This document shows, in pieces, positions 34,379-43,560 of a stretch of 64,000 nt of DNA. This DNA comes from Nocardia miyunensis NBRC 108239 (GTDB taxonomy: Bacteria > Actinomycetota > Actinomycetes > Mycobacteriales > Mycobacteriaceae), in contig NZ_BDBQ01000031.1 in assembly GCF_001613065.1 (NCBI RefSeq), forward strand, positions 84,912 through 148,911. The letters are read 5' to 3'. The notes beneath the pieces are model-generated. The model searched no databases and was not told where the DNA came from. It saw only the letters and a program-made list of their open reading frames with translations. The stretch's first letter is position 1; every line of letters begins with the position of its first letter. The position numbers were made by a program, and so were the translations under genes.

Positions 34379-35314
34379 GTGAACCAAGTGCACGACACGA
34401 GTCGTGTCGTGGCGTTGGTGCCTGCCGCCGGTCGGGGTGTTCGCCTGGGTGAGTCCAAGCCCAAGGCGTTCGTCCCGGTCGGCGGCAGGCCCATGCTCAC
34501 ACTCGCAATCGACGGCCTGATCGCGTCCGGGGTCGTGGACCACATCGTGATCGCCGCGCCCGCCGAACTCATCGACGAGGCGCGGTTTCTGCTCGGCCAC
34601 CGCGTCGAACCGGCATGCCCCGTGCCGGTGAGCGTGGTCGCCGGCGGCGCCGAGCGCACTGATTCGGTGCGCGCCGGAATCGCCGCGGCACCGCGGGCCA
34701 CCCATTTCCTCGTGCACGATGCCGCGCGCGCCCTGACGCCGCCGTCGATGATCGCGCGGGTGGTGGCCGAATTGAAGTCCGGTTGCCCGGCCGTCGTGCC
34801 GGGTCTGCCCGTCGCCGACACGATCAAATCCGTGGACGCCGACGGCGATGTGACCGGCACCCCCGACCGCGCCGTACTGCGCGCGATCCAGACTCCCCAG
34901 GGTTTCGACGCCCAGCTCCTGCGGGACGCCTATGCCGCCGGAATGCACGCGACCGACGATGCCGGCCTGGTCGAGGCGTTCGGTGCGCACGTCCGGGTGA
35001 TCCCCGGCGATCCGCTGGCCTTCAAGATCACCACACCGCTGGATCTACGGCTGGCCTGCACACTTCTCACCGTGCGCGACACGCCCGAGTCAGCGGACGA
35101 AACCGTCCCGGCCCAGGACGTGGCGGCGCCGGTGGACATCCCGGCCGCGTCGCACCTTCCCGCACCCGCGAAGCCCTCGGCAGGTCCGCACAACGACAGT
35201 GCGTCGTACGTTCGGTCGTCATCGAACGTTCCAGCGTCGTCGAAAGCTCCGTCCGCATCGGACGTTCCGCCGACGACCGACTTTTCCGCGTCGACGAATA
35301 CGGTGACGCGGTGA
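34379..35314 (+). CDS. ispD: IspD, MEP cytidylyltransferase with C-terminal extension
   Basis: A 311-residue protein; residues 1-230 are 2-C-methyl-D-erythritol 4-phosphate cytidylyltransferase of the non-mevalonate isoprenoid pathway: [20 protein letters not shown] (CTP binding), [17 protein letters not shown], and [16 protein letters not shown]. The last about 75 residues are a low-complexity Pro/Ser/Ala/Asp tail without known function; the enzyme is normally about 230 residues. The tail ends in a 4-bp overlap (GTGA) with ispF. GTG start. Confidence 0.93.
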   Translation: MNQVHDTSRVVALVPAAGRGVRLGESKPKAFVPVGGRPMLTLAIDGLIASGVVDHIVIAAPAELIDEARFLLGHRVEPACPVPVSVVAGGAERTDSVRAGIAAAPRATHFLVHDAARALTPPSMIARVVAELKSGCPAVVPGLPVADTIKSVDADGDVTGTPDRAVLRAIQTPQGFDAQLLRDAYAAGMHATDDAGLVEAFGAHVRVIPGDPLAFKITTPLDLRLACTLLTVRDTPESADETVPAQDVAAPVDIPAASHLPAPAKPSAGPHNDSASYVRSSSNVPASSKAPSASDVPPTTDFSASTNTVTR

Positions 35315-35796
35315 TCGATCCCACTGGCATGCGAATCGGCCTCGGCACCGATGTGCACCCGATCGAACCCGGTCGTCCCTGCTGGATGGCCGGTCTGCTG
35401 TTCGAGGGCGAGAGCGGCTGCGCCGGTCACTCCGACGGCGACGTCGGCGCGCACGCGCTGTGCGACGCGCTGCTGTCGGCGGGTGGGCTGGGCGATGTGG
35501 GCGCGGTCTTCGGCGTCGGACGGCCCGAATGGGCCGGGGTGTCCGGTGCGGACATGCTCCGCGAGGTCCGGCGACTGCTGGACGAGGGTGGATACGCCGT
35601 CGTCAACGCGGCCGTTCAGATCATTGGGAACCGTCCCAAGATCGGGCCTCGCCGTGGCGAAGCGCAACAGGTCCTGGGAGAATTACTCGGTGCGCCGGTT
35701 TCGGTGTCCGGCACGACCACCGACGGTCTGGGACTGACCGGCCGCGGCGAGGGTGTCGCGGCGGTTGCCACCGCGTTGCTGTGTTGGCGATGTTGA
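35311..35796 (+). CDS. ispF: IspF, MECDP synthase
   Basis: A 161-residue 2-C-methyl-D-erythritol 2,4-cyclodiphosphate synthase, two steps after IspD in the same pathway. Metal and substrate motifs are [11 protein letters not shown] (Asp and His ligands), [18 protein letters not shown] (His ligand) and [14 protein letters not shown]. The GTG at 35311 couples it to ispD; an internal ATG six codons later ([10 protein letters not shown]) is an alternative start. Confidence 0.94.
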   Translation: MIDPTGMRIGLGTDVHPIEPGRPCWMAGLLFEGESGCAGHSDGDVGAHALCDALLSAGGLGDVGAVFGVGRPEWAGVSGADMLREVRRLLDEGGYAVVNAAVQIIGNRPKIGPRRGEAQQVLGELLGAPVSVSGTTTDGLGLTGRGEGVAAVATALLCWRC

Positions 35797-35800
35797 TTCT

Positions 35801-35864
35801 CGGCGTGAACGGGGCCCTACGTGGTTACGCAAGCTGCCGCCTCCGGGCCTGACCGTTCACGCCG
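35801..35864. repeat. Palindromic element, copy 1 (intergenic)
   Basis: A 64-bp element beginning 4 bp after the ispF stop. Perfect 12-bp terminal arms (CGGCGTGAACGG and CCGTTCACGCCG) flank a 40-bp interior whose ends also pair (GGCCC with GGGCC). The 42-bp core 35811-35852 is 40/42 identical to 42029-42070, which lies inside an acyl-CoA dehydrogenase gene. Here it may also act as a terminator hairpin between ispF and cysS. Confidence 0.85.
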
Positions 35865-35959
35865 GGCTGACTCGCCCGCACCCGTGAGCTGCCGGATGTC
35901 CCGCACCCGGCACCCGCCCCGTACCTTAGGCAAAACTCCTGACAGTAGGATGGCTGGTC

Positions 35960-37366
35960 GTGACTCTGCGCCTGTTCGACACCGCGACGCGGACCCTGCG
36001 TGATTTCACGCCCCTGGTCCCCGGCCGAGCGTCGATATACCTGTGTGGCGCGACCGTGCAGGGCGAGCCGCACATCGGGCACGTCCGCAGCGGAGTCGCG
36101 TTCGACGTGCTGCGCCGCTGGCTGCTCGCGGGCGGTTACGACGTGGCTTTCGTGCGGAATGTCACCGATATCGACGACAAGATCCTCAACAAGGCCGCCG
36201 CCGCGGGTCGCCCGTGGTGGGAGTGGGCCGCGACGCACGAGCGGGCCTTCGACCGCGCCTACGCCGCGCTCGGTGTGCTGCCCCCGTCGGTGGAACCGCG
36301 CGCGACCGGGCACATCACCCAGATGGTCGAGATGATGCAGCGGTTGATCGAACGCGGTCACGCCTACGCCTCGTCCGGGAACGTCTATTTCGATGTGCGC
36401 AGCTATCCCGAATACGGCGCGCTGTCCGGGCACAAACTCGACGACGTACATCAGGGCGAGAGCGCGGGCGCGGGTAAACGCGATCCGCGCGACTTCACGC
36501 TGTGGAAGGCCGCCAAAGCCGGTGAGCCGACCTGGCCCTCGCCGTGGGGTCCGGGCCGCCCCGGCTGGCATCTGGAATGCTCGGCGATGGCCGGGTTCTA
36601 TCTCGGCCCGGAATTCGACATCCATTGCGGCGGTATGGATCTGGTGTTCCCGCACCACGAGAACGAGATCGCCCAATCCCGTGCCGCCGGTGACGGTTTC
36701 GCGCGGTACTGGCTGCACAACGGCTGGGTGACCCTGGGCGGGGAGAAGATGTCCAAGTCGCTCGGCAACACCCTCGCCGTGCCGAATGTGCTGGAACACG
36801 TTCGGGCCGTGGAACTTCGGTTCTACCTGGGCAGTGCGCACTACAGCTCGATGCTGGAGTATTCCGATCAGGCGTTGCGCGACGCGGCCCAGACCTATCA
36901 GCGGCTCGAGGCGTTCGTGCACCGGGCGACCGAGCGGCTGGGCGAGATTCCGGTCGGCAAGTGGACCGACGCGTTCGCCGAGGCGCTGGACGACAATCTC
37001 GGAATTCCCAAGGCGCTGGCCGAAATTCATCGGGTCGTGCACGAGGGCAACAAGGCGCTGGAATCCGGCGCCACCGACACCGCCCGCGAGGCGACCGGGC
37101 AGGTGCGCGCGATGCTCGGCATCCTGGGCGTGGATCCGCTGGATCCGCACTGGTCCGGGCCGCGGGATTCGTCCTCGGCGACCGACGCGCTGGAGATTCT
37201 CGTGCGCGCCGAACTCGAACGCCGTCAGCAGGCCCGTGCCGCGAAGGATTGGGCCGAGGCCGATGCGGTGCGCGATCGGCTGCAGGATGCGGGGGTCGAG
37301 GTCACCGACACACCCGACGGCCCGGAATGGTCGCTGGTATCACCGACCGCACGAAAGGCGCACTGA
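35960..37366 (+). CDS. cysS: Cysteinyl-tRNA synthetase
   Basis: A 468-residue class I synthetase. The HIGH signature is PHIGH at 37-41, KMSKS is in [11 protein letters not shown], and zinc ligands are C29 (YLCGATVQ), the cysteine in [10 protein letters not shown] and the His/Glu set in [11 protein letters not shown]. This is the housekeeping enzyme rather than the mycothiol ligase MshC, judging from the intact anticodon-binding tail. A TAGGAT -10 hexamer lies 8 bp before the GTG start, so the mRNA may be leaderless. It overlaps rlmB by one base. Confidence 0.95.
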   Translation: MTLRLFDTATRTLRDFTPLVPGRASIYLCGATVQGEPHIGHVRSGVAFDVLRRWLLAGGYDVAFVRNVTDIDDKILNKAAAAGRPWWEWAATHERAFDRAYAALGVLPPSVEPRATGHITQMVEMMQRLIERGHAYASSGNVYFDVRSYPEYGALSGHKLDDVHQGESAGAGKRDPRDFTLWKAAKAGEPTWPSPWGPGRPGWHLECSAMAGFYLGPEFDIHCGGMDLVFPHHENEIAQSRAAGDGFARYWLHNGWVTLGGEKMSKSLGNTLAVPNVLEHVRAVELRFYLGSAHYSSMLEYSDQALRDAAQTYQRLEAFVHRATERLGEIPVGKWTDAFAEALDDNLGIPKALAEIHRVVHEGNKALESGATDTAREATGQVRAMLGILGVDPLDPHWSGPRDSSSATDALEILVRAELERRQQARAAKDWAEADAVRDRLQDAGVEVTDTPDGPEWSLVSPTARKAH

Positions 37367-38340
37367 TGGCAGGCAATTCGCAAAGGCGTGGCGCGGTGCG
37401 CAAGGGCGGCACCAAGAAGGGACAGGTCGTCGGGTCCGGCGGCAAACGTCGTCGCGGGCTCGAGGGCCGGGGCGCGACGCCGCCCGCGACCGAACGCAAG
37501 TACCATCCCGCCGCCAAGCGCGCGGCAGCGGCGGCCAAGGCCGCGGCCAAGACTCGCGGTGGTCCCTCCGGCGGCCGGGTCGCCGGACGCCGCAGCGCCG
37601 ACGGACCCGAGTTGGTGCTCGGCCGCAATCCGGTGGTGGAGTGCCTGCGCGCCGGCGTCCCGGCGACGGCGCTGTACGTCGCGGTGGGCACCGAGAACGA
37701 CGAACGGCTCACCGCGTCGGTGAAACTCGCAGCCGACGCCGGGATCTCGATCCTGGAGGTGCCGCGCACCGATCTGGATCGCATGAGCGCCAACGGATTA
37801 CATCAGGGCATGGCCCTGCAGGTGCCGCCCTACCGGTACGTCCACCCGGACGATCTGCTCCAATCCGCCCGTGGCTCGGGCGAACCCGCGTTGCTGGTGG
37901 CGCTGGACAACATCTCCGATCCGCGCAATCTCGGCGCGGTGATCCGCTCGGTGGCCGCGTTCGGCGGGCACGGTGTGGTGATTCCGCAGCGGCGCAGCGC
38001 GAGCGTCACGGCGGTGGCCTGGCGGACCAGCGCCGGCGCCGCGGCCCGGCTGCCCGTCGCGCGCGCGACGAATCTGACTCGCACGCTGAAGGATTGGGCC
38101 TCCACCGGCGTGCAGATCGTCGGCCTGGACGCGGGCGGGGACACCGTCCTGGACGAATTCGACGGCACCGCACCGACGGTCGTGGTGGTCGGCTCGGAAG
38201 GTAAGGGCCTGTCCCGGCTGGTGCGCGAGACCTGCGACGAGATCCTGAGCATTCCGATGGCCGGCCCGGTCGAATCGCTGAACGCCTCGGTCGCGGCGGG
38301 TGTCGTTCTGGCCGATATCGCACGTCAGCGCCGGTCCTGA
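37366..38340 (+). CDS. rlmB: 23S rRNA 2'-O-methyltransferase RlmB-type (SpoU)
   Basis: A 324-residue SpoU-class methyltransferase with a trefoil-knot catalytic domain. The first about 80 residues are a basic, Lys/Arg/Gly/Ala-rich unstructured tail that probably binds RNA. Then comes the substrate-binding domain ([18 protein letters not shown]) and the SAM domain with [34 protein letters not shown] and [19 protein letters not shown]. The ATG overlaps the cysS TGA by one base (TGATG). In M. tuberculosis the same order cysS-Rv3579c occurs. Confidence 0.92.
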   Translation: MAGNSQRRGAVRKGGTKKGQVVGSGGKRRRGLEGRGATPPATERKYHPAAKRAAAAAKAAAKTRGGPSGGRVAGRRSADGPELVLGRNPVVECLRAGVPATALYVAVGTENDERLTASVKLAADAGISILEVPRTDLDRMSANGLHQGMALQVPPYRYVHPDDLLQSARGSGEPALLVALDNISDPRNLGAVIRSVAAFGGHGVVIPQRRSASVTAVAWRTSAGAAARLPVARATNLTRTLKDWASTGVQIVGLDAGGDTVLDEFDGTAPTVVVVGSEGKGLSRLVRETCDEILSIPMAGPVESLNASVAAGVVLADIARQRRS

Positions 38341-38453
38341 CGGAACCGAATCGGCCCGTCCGAGAGGGGAATTCCGCCCGTGATCGGGTCGGTCGAGGTG
38401 AATCGGCGCGCGTCCGGCCGATGAAATGATCCGTGTCACCGTAGACTTGAACG

Positions 38454-38786
38454 GTGGCCATGTGGAATGAGCAGCCCTACTGGGGAGAGCTGCCGCCCGA
38501 CCAATCGGTCGGCCCGGCGGTAGAGCACCCGCACGCGACGACCGTGCTGCTGCTCGGCATCCTGAGCATATTCTGTTGCGGCGCACTGGGTCCGGTGGCG
38601 TGGGTGCTGGGCAGGCAGGCGCTCAATCAGATCGAGGAGTCCGATCAGCTCCACCGGGCCGGCGCCGTCACCTACGGCGGGCGCTCGCAGATTCTCGTCG
38701 GATACGTCCTGGGCATCATCGGGACGATACTGATGGTCCTGGTGGCGATCATCTTCCTGCTGATGGTCATCGGAGGACGCGCCTGA
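38454..38786 (+). CDS. DUF4190 small membrane protein
   Basis: A 110-residue protein with two transmembrane helices (TVLLLGILSIFCCGALGPVA and LVGYVLGIIGTILMVLVAII) joined by a polar loop (LGRQALNQIEESD), the DUF4190 pattern. Function unknown. A TAGACT -10 hexamer ends 6 bp before the GTG, so the transcript is probably leaderless with translation starting at the GTG. Confidence 0.75.
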   Translation: MAMWNEQPYWGELPPDQSVGPAVEHPHATTVLLLGILSIFCCGALGPVAWVLGRQALNQIEESDQLHRAGAVTYGGRSQILVGYVLGIIGTILMVLVAIIFLLMVIGGRA

Positions 38787-38844
38787 ACTCGGTTCGGCCG
38801 GTGGATTCCGGCTCGTCAGCGACGCGACAGGACGTCGAGAGCCA

Positions 38845-39654
38845 TCAATCCAATCCGGGACGTTCGGCCTCGGACGGCACCTCCCAGGCGGGCCATTCGC
38901 CGCTGATGCTGCCGGTCCACCGGGGCGGGCGGCGGTCACGGAATGCGGCCATCCCCTCGCCGCCGTCGATGCTCTTCGCGACATAGCCGTTCAGCTCGGT
39001 CTCCATCCGGCCGACGGCCTCCTGCGTCATCCCCAGGCCCTCCCACAACAGCCGTTTGGACAACGCCACGGGAAGCGGTGCGGATCCGCCCGCGATGTCC
39101 TGCGCGACGGCCATGGCGGTCGGCAGCACCTCCGCGGCATGCAGGCAGGCGTTGGCCAGGCCCATGGCCTTGGCCTCCTCGCCGTCGAAGGTGCGGCCGG
39201 TGAGCATGATGTCGGCGGCGTTGGCCATACCGGCCAGCCGGGGCAGCATCCAGTGCACATAGCCGTCGGCCAGGACCGCGCGGCGGACCTGATTGAGTCC
39301 GTACACCGCGTCGCCGGCCATGTACCGCAGATCGCACTGCAACGCGAGCGCCAGGCCGACGCCGACCGCGTGGCCGTTGACCGCCGCGATCACGGGCTTG
39401 CGCACCCGCCAGGGCGGCGGATCGAGGGTGGCGCTGACCTCGCCGACCCGATGGGACAGGTCCGCGCCCGCACAGAAGGCCGGCGGCGTCCCGGTGAGCA
39501 CGACCGCGCGAATCGCGTCCTCGACATCGCAGCGGTGTAGCGCCGCGCCGAGTTCGTCCGCCATCACCGGGGTCATCGCGTTCTGCTGAGCGGGACGATT
39601 GAGCGTTAGCACCGCGACGCCGTTGGAAACATCGACGTGCAGTTCCGAACTCAT
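38845..39654 (-). CDS. Enoyl-CoA hydratase/isomerase family protein (crotonase)
   Basis: A 269-residue crotonase-fold enzyme. The oxyanion-hole segments are AFCAGADLSHRV and AAVNGHAVGVGLALALQCDL. The usual second catalytic glutamate region (LNQVRRAVLADGYVHWMLPR) lacks one clear catalytic acid, so isomerase or hydrolase activity is possible. The ATG at 39654 was chosen for the GGAAGGA ribosome site. Tail to tail with the DUF4190 gene. Physiological substrate unknown. Confidence 0.85.
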   Translation of the reverse strand: MSSELHVDVSNGVAVLTLNRPAQQNAMTPVMADELGAALHRCDVEDAIRAVVLTGTPPAFCAGADLSHRVGEVSATLDPPPWRVRKPVIAAVNGHAVGVGLALALQCDLRYMAGDAVYGLNQVRRAVLADGYVHWMLPRLAGMANAADIMLTGRTFDGEEAKAMGLANACLHAAEVLPTAMAVAQDIAGGSAPLPVALSKRLLWEGLGMTQEAVGRMETELNGYVAKSIDGGEGMAAFRDRRPPRWTGSISGEWPAWEVPSEAERPGLD

Positions 39655-39963
39655 GCAATGTCCTTCCGGCGCGAGAGGGTCCGCCGCGACCGACCGTCGC
39701 AGGTGTACCCGACCGCAAACGTCTTCCCGCACGCCCCGGTGTCATGCGGCGCATTGCCGCCCCGGACGTGCCGTGTACCTCTCGCACCAGCCGATCCGCC
39801 GGATCCGCTCGTGCGTGCGACAACATCCTAGGACACCTCCGCGACGCGCCGCCGGGCGTCGTCGGCCGTGCCCATTCCGGTCATGCGCATCGGCTATTGT
39901 TGCTCGCGATCCGGAGCTTATGTCACCCGATCGCTCGATCCGAGGCCGTGCCGATTCTGAGAC
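39655..39963. other. Divergent intergenic region
   Basis: About 310 bp between the crotonase and alpha/beta hydrolase genes. It should hold two promoters; no palindrome, hairpin or small gene could be supported. Confidence 0.5.
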
Positions 39964-40875
39964 ATGCACATGCCCGACAACGATCGACGCAGTCCACCGA
40001 AATCGAAGGCCATGCCCATCCCCGGGCACACTCACCAGCCGAGACGCAGCCCCCTGATCGACGCCCATACCCATCCCGGACGGTCGCACCGGCTGCCGCG
40101 GTCGGCGGAGTTCGTCGTATGGTCGGAGCCGATGTTGATCGACGAGGGTGGCGCAGGTGTGCCGATTCTGCTGCTGCACGGGCTCATGGGCAGTGCGCGG
40201 ACGTGGCGCGCGCAGCTGGACTGGTTGCGTCCGTTCGGGCGGCTGTACACCTTCGACGCGGCGGGGCACGGTCGGCCCGCGCCCGCGGAGCTGACCACCG
40301 AGGCGTTCGTCGCGGATCTGGCCGCGGCCACCGCGCGGATCACCGAGCCGATGGTGGTGATCGGTCATTCCATGGGCGGGTTGCACGGGTGGATGTTCGC
40401 CGCGACCCACCCCGACCGGGTGCGCGCGCTGGTGGTCGAGGATATGGCCCCAGACTTCCGCGGCCGCACCGCGCGGGACTGGGCGCAGATGATCGAGGCC
40501 TGGCCGCAGCCCTTCCCGGACCAGGACGCGGTCCTGGACTTCTTCGGCCCGGTGGCCGGACGCTACTTCCTGCAGGCGTTCACGCACGGACCGGACGGTT
40601 ACCGATTGCACGGCGCGGTAACGACTTTCCGCGATATCTCCGAGGAGTGGGGCGCCCGCGACTTCTGGTCGCAGTGGCACGCCGTGCGCGTCCCCGCCCT
40701 GCTGCTCGAGGGCGAGCACACCATCACCCCGCCCGGTCAGATGCGTCGCATGGCGGCCGAGCATCCGAACGCCCGGCACGTCCTGATCCCCGACGCCGGT
40801 CACCTCGTCCACGACGACCAGCCCACCGCCTACCGTACCGAGGTCACCCGCTTCCTCACCGAAGTCCTCGGCTGA
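39964..40875 (+). CDS. Alpha/beta hydrolase
   Basis: A 303-residue alpha/beta-hydrolase. Visible are the oxyanion motif LLLHGLMGSARTW, the nucleophile elbow VIGHSMGGLHG, a later acid position near LLLEGEHTITPP and the catalytic histidine in DAGHLVHDD. The first about 45 residues are polar and His/Pro/Arg-rich (DAHTHPGRSHR), unlike the family; an internal ATG at residue 17 is an alternative start. Substrate unknown. Confidence 0.82.
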   Translation: MHMPDNDRRSPPKSKAMPIPGHTHQPRRSPLIDAHTHPGRSHRLPRSAEFVVWSEPMLIDEGGAGVPILLLHGLMGSARTWRAQLDWLRPFGRLYTFDAAGHGRPAPAELTTEAFVADLAAATARITEPMVVIGHSMGGLHGWMFAATHPDRVRALVVEDMAPDFRGRTARDWAQMIEAWPQPFPDQDAVLDFFGPVAGRYFLQAFTHGPDGYRLHGAVTTFRDISEEWGARDFWSQWHAVRVPALLLEGEHTITPPGQMRRMAAEHPNARHVLIPDAGHLVHDDQPTAYRTEVTRFLTEVLG

Positions 40876-40925
40876 CCCATCACCGCACGAGGCCTGCTCT
40901 TCGCCATCGGCTACCTTGATGCGAA

Positions 40926-41030
40926 ATGCGCTACAGCCCAATCGGATTCGCAATAAACTTCGACCTGCCCGGCTAGGACATCCGGCGAGTCGAATCGAGT
41001 TCGCACCGAAATCCTCACCCGCACCCAGGC
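40926..41030 (+). pseudogene. Degenerate, frameshifted copy of the adjacent small ORF
   Basis: The 23 bp at 40918-40940 (GATGCGAAATGCGCTACAGC plus CCA) recur exactly at 41075-41097. This first copy starts ATGCGCTACAGCCCA like the second, but hits a TAG after 16 codons at 40974; the homologous ending (SRIEFAPKSS here, GRIEFAAPAS in the second) continues in another frame. It looks like the decayed member of a tandem duplication. Confidence 0.45.
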
Positions 41031-41082
41031 CTACTCGACTCCGGATGCCGGCCCACTATCCCATAGACCAACCAGATGCGAA

Positions 41083-41232
41083 ATGCGCTACAGCCCAGAG
41101 GAATTCGAGGATATCGTCGAGCACGTACGGCTGAGACACCGGGCGGGCCGGATCGAGTTCGCCGCTCCGGCCTCGGCACCGCGCGACCGCACACCATGCT
41201 CGACGGAGATCACTCCCTTCGGTATGCGTTGA
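41083..41232 (+). CDS. Small hypothetical protein (MRYSPEEFEDIVEHV...)
   Basis: A 49-residue open frame encoding an acidic amphipathic start (MRYSPEEFEDIVEHVRLRHR) and then RAGRIEFAAPAS. No family is recognised and no good ribosome site is seen. Its interest is that an apparent decayed copy lies 157 bp upstream. Both lie in the 536-bp gap between the hydrolase and acyl-CoA dehydrogenase genes; nothing else is seen there. Confidence 0.35.
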   Translation: MRYSPEEFEDIVEHVRLRHRAGRIEFAAPASAPRDRTPCSTEITPFGMR

Positions 41233-41411
41233 TTCGCCGCGCAGGAGCCGGATGCAGATGTGCGGCGAAGCGGGCAACAATGTCCGAATCGCGCGACCGG
41301 CCGGAGCGTTGACGTGCGACAACGCACCCACGGAGTTTGATGGCGGCTGCCGTCAGTCCATGTCGCGATGCGTCGTATGCTCGTCGCAGGCCAACGAACG
41401 AAGGTGACCAG

Positions 41412-42656
41412 ATGATCGATTTCTCGATTCCCGCCGACCTCGCCGCCGAACGTGATCGGGTGCGGCAGTTCGTCATCGACAAGATCGTTCCGTACGAGCG
41501 CGATCCTCGGGTGACCTCGCACGGGCCGGACGACGAGCTGCGTCAGGAGCTGGTCGAGCTGGCCCGGGCGGAGAAGTTGCTGACCGTGCAGGCCCCGGTC
41601 GAGCTTGGCGGGCTCGGGCTCACCCATGTCGAGCAGGCCGTGCTCTACGAGGCGGCGGGCTGGTCCACGCTCGGACCGGTCGCGATGAACTGCGCGGCGC
41701 CCGACGAGGGCAACATGTTCCTGCTGTCCAAGGTCGCGGACGCGCGGCAGATCGACCGGTACCTGATGCCGGTGATCACCGGTCACCAGCGTTCGGTCTT
41801 CGCGATGACCGAACCGGGCGGGGCCGGATCGGATCCGGGCCAGCTGGCCACCACCGCCACCTTCGACGGCGAGAATTTCACCGTCAACGGCCGCAAATGG
41901 CTCATCACCGGCGCGAATGGGGCCAAGACCTGGATCATCATGGCCCGGCTCGAGGCCAACCCGCATCTGCCCGAAGGGCCGACGCTGTTCCTCACCGAGG
42001 GCGATGCTGTGCCCGACTCGGCGTCCGCGGGGCCCTCCGTGGTTACGCAGGCTGCCGCCTCCGGGCCTGACGCTCCCGCCGGCGGCATCGTCATCGAGCG
42101 CACGATGAACACCATGGACCGCAACTACGTCGGCGGGCACGGCGTGGTGCGTTTCGAGAACCTCACGCTGCCAAGGGAATCCGTACTCGGCGAGACCGGT
42201 CAGGCACTGCGGTACGCGCAGCTGCGACTGGCCCCGGCCCGCCTCACGCACTGCATGCGCTGGCTCGGCGCGGCCGAACGCGCGCAGAGCATCGCGGTCG
42301 AGCACGCGCGCACCCGCACCGCATTCGGCAAGCCCATCGGCGAGCACGAGGGCGTGTCATTTCTGTTGGCGGACAACGAGATCGCGCTGCACCAGTGCCG
42401 CCTGACCATCTGGCACGCCTGCTGGCTGATGGACAACGGCCACAAGGCCCGGCACGAGAGCTCGATCGCCAAATCCAGTGTGTCCGAAGAGCTTTTCAAG
42501 GTCGCCGACCGCTGCGTCCAGGTCCTGGGCGGCATCGGCATCAGCGACGAGACGGTCGTGGAGATGATCTTCCGCGATATGCGCGCGTTCCGCCTCTACG
42601 ACGGACCCACCGAGGTCCACAAGTGGGCCATCGGACGTCACGTGCTGCGGGGCTGA
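41412..42656 (+). CDS. Acyl-CoA dehydrogenase carrying an in-frame palindromic insert
   Basis: A 414-residue acyl-CoA dehydrogenase. Family motifs are MTEPGGAGSDPGQLATTATF, VNGRKWLITGANGAKTWIIM, ARTRTAFGKPIGEHEGV and QVLGGIGISDETVVEMIFRD, ending GPTEVHKWAIGRHVLRG. The ATG at 41412 follows GAAGGTGA; an upstream in-frame start is less likely. Residues about 203-224 (SASAGPSVVTQAAASGPDAP and flanks) are an extra Ala/Ser/Pro loop, absent from the family at this point, between LFLTEGD and GGIVIERTMNTMDR; it is encoded by the repeat at 42019-42081. The active-site regions are untouched, so the enzyme may still work. Confidence 0.88.
   Translation: MIDFSIPADLAAERDRVRQFVIDKIVPYERDPRVTSHGPDDELRQELVELARAEKLLTVQAPVELGGLGLTHVEQAVLYEAAGWSTLGPVAMNCAAPDEGNMFLLSKVADARQIDRYLMPVITGHQRSVFAMTEPGGAGSDPGQLATTATFDGENFTVNGRKWLITGANGAKTWIIMARLEANPHLPEGPTLFLTEGDAVPDSASAGPSVVTQAAASGPDAPAGGIVIERTMNTMDRNYVGGHGVVRFENLTLPRESVLGETGQALRYAQLRLAPARLTHCMRWLGAAERAQSIAVEHARTRTAFGKPIGEHEGVSFLLADNEIALHQCRLTIWHACWLMDNGHKARHESSIAKSSVSEELFKVADRCVQVLGGIGISDETVVEMIFRDMRAFRLYDGPTEVHKWAIGRHVLRG
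42019..42081. repeat. Palindromic element, copy 2 (inside a coding sequence)
   Basis: 63 bp (21 codons) in frame within the acyl-CoA dehydrogenase gene. Its 42-bp core, 42029-42070, matches the intergenic copy at 35811-35852 in 40 of 42 positions. The terminal arms (CGGCGTCCGCG and CGCTCCCGCCG) differ in sequence from copy 1 but pair with each other at 8 of 11 positions, so the dyad shape is kept. Length divisible by three explains the preserved frame. Confidence 0.85.
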
Positions 42657-42698
42657 GCAGCGGTCCGGGCAATTCCGGAGTAGGGCTATGGTCACCTT

Positions 42699-43013
42699 AT
42701 GGCTGTTGTGAAGATCAATGCAATCGAGGTCCCCGAGGGGGCTGGGCCCGAGTTGGAGAAGCGGTTCGCCAATCGCGCGCACGCGGTGGAGAATTCGCCG
42801 GGCTTCCTCGGGTTCCAACTGCTCCGGCCGGTCGCCGGGGACAACCGGTATTTCGTTGTCACGCAGTGGGATTCGGAGGAGTCCTTCGCGGCGTGGCGGG
42901 ACGGGCCGGCCAAGGCCGCGCATGCGGGCGAGCCGAGCCGCAAACCGGTCTCGACCGGCGCTTCGCTGCTGGAGTTCGAGGTCGTCATCGATGTGACGGC
43001 CAAATCCGACTAG
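42699..43013 (+). CDS. mhuD: MhuD-type haem-degrading monooxygenase
   Basis: A 104-residue ABM-fold protein that matches my recollection of mycobacterial MhuD over its length (VVKINAIEVPEGAGPELEKR, HAVENSPGFLGFQLLRPVAG, then ASLLEFEVVIDV). The key residues N7, W66 and haem-ligand H75 occur at exactly the mycobacterial positions. MhuD binds haem and opens the ring to mycobilin without releasing CO, freeing iron. It stands alone with a strong bidirectional terminator after it; no haem transport genes are adjacent. Confidence 0.9.
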   Translation: MAVVKINAIEVPEGAGPELEKRFANRAHAVENSPGFLGFQLLRPVAGDNRYFVVTQWDSEESFAAWRDGPAKAAHAGEPSRKPVSTGASLLEFEVVIDVTAKSD

Positions 43014-43043
43014 TCCGACAATCCGCTGATCAGCGGGGGTGGC

Positions 43044-43079
43044 CGGGTTCCCGATGGCACTCACACCACCGGGAACCCG
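43044..43079. terminator. Bidirectional terminator between mhuD and osmC
   Basis: A perfect 10-bp inverted repeat (CGGGTTCCCG and CGGGAACCCG, 16-nt loop) in the 84-bp gap between two convergent genes. Confidence 0.75.
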
Positions 43080-43097
43080 AACCGCCACCGAACGGGA

Positions 43098-43541
43098 TCA
43101 GGCTTCGAAGGCGGCGTCCAGTTCGATGTTCTCGACACCGGCCAGCGCCTTGCTGATCGGGCATCCGGCCTTGGCGGCCTCGGCGGCCTTCAGCGCGCCC
43201 GCGGCGTCGATACCGGACACGCGGCCCCGGACGGTCAGCTTGATGCCGCTGAGGCGGAATCCGCCCGCCGGATCCGGTCCGAGCGTCACGTCCGCGTTCA
43301 CGTCCAGGCTCTGCACGGTGCCGCCCGCATTGCCGATCTCCGCCGAGCAGGCCATCGCGAAGCAGGACGAATGCGCCGCCGCGATCAACTCCTCCGGGCT
43401 GGTCGTGCCCTCGGCGGAGTCTGCGGTGCGCTTGGGGAACGAGACGTCGTACGTGCCGACCCCCGAGCTGGCCAGTTCGACCCGGCCCGAGCCGTCCTGC
43501 AGACCTCCGGTCCATGCGGTGCGTGCGCTGCGTGTTGGCAT
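43098..43541 (-). CDS. OsmC/Ohr family peroxiredoxin
   Basis: A 147-residue OsmC-type thiol peroxidase that reduces organic hydroperoxides. The two redox cysteines are in HSSCFAMACSAEIG and KAGCPISKAL, separated as in the family, and the catalytic arginine/glutamate region is TTSPEELIAAAH. The ATG at 43541 follows GAAAGGA; an upstream in-frame start would read back through a dispersed repeat and hairpin. It is closest to the OsmC subgroup. Confidence 0.87.
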   Translation of the reverse strand: MPTRSARTAWTGGLQDGSGRVELASSGVGTYDVSFPKRTADSAEGTTSPEELIAAAHSSCFAMACSAEIGNAGGTVQSLDVNADVTLGPDPAGGFRLSGIKLTVRGRVSGIDAAGALKAAEAAKAGCPISKALAGVENIELDAAFEA

Positions 43542-43560
43542 CACGGTCCTTTCTGTGTTG

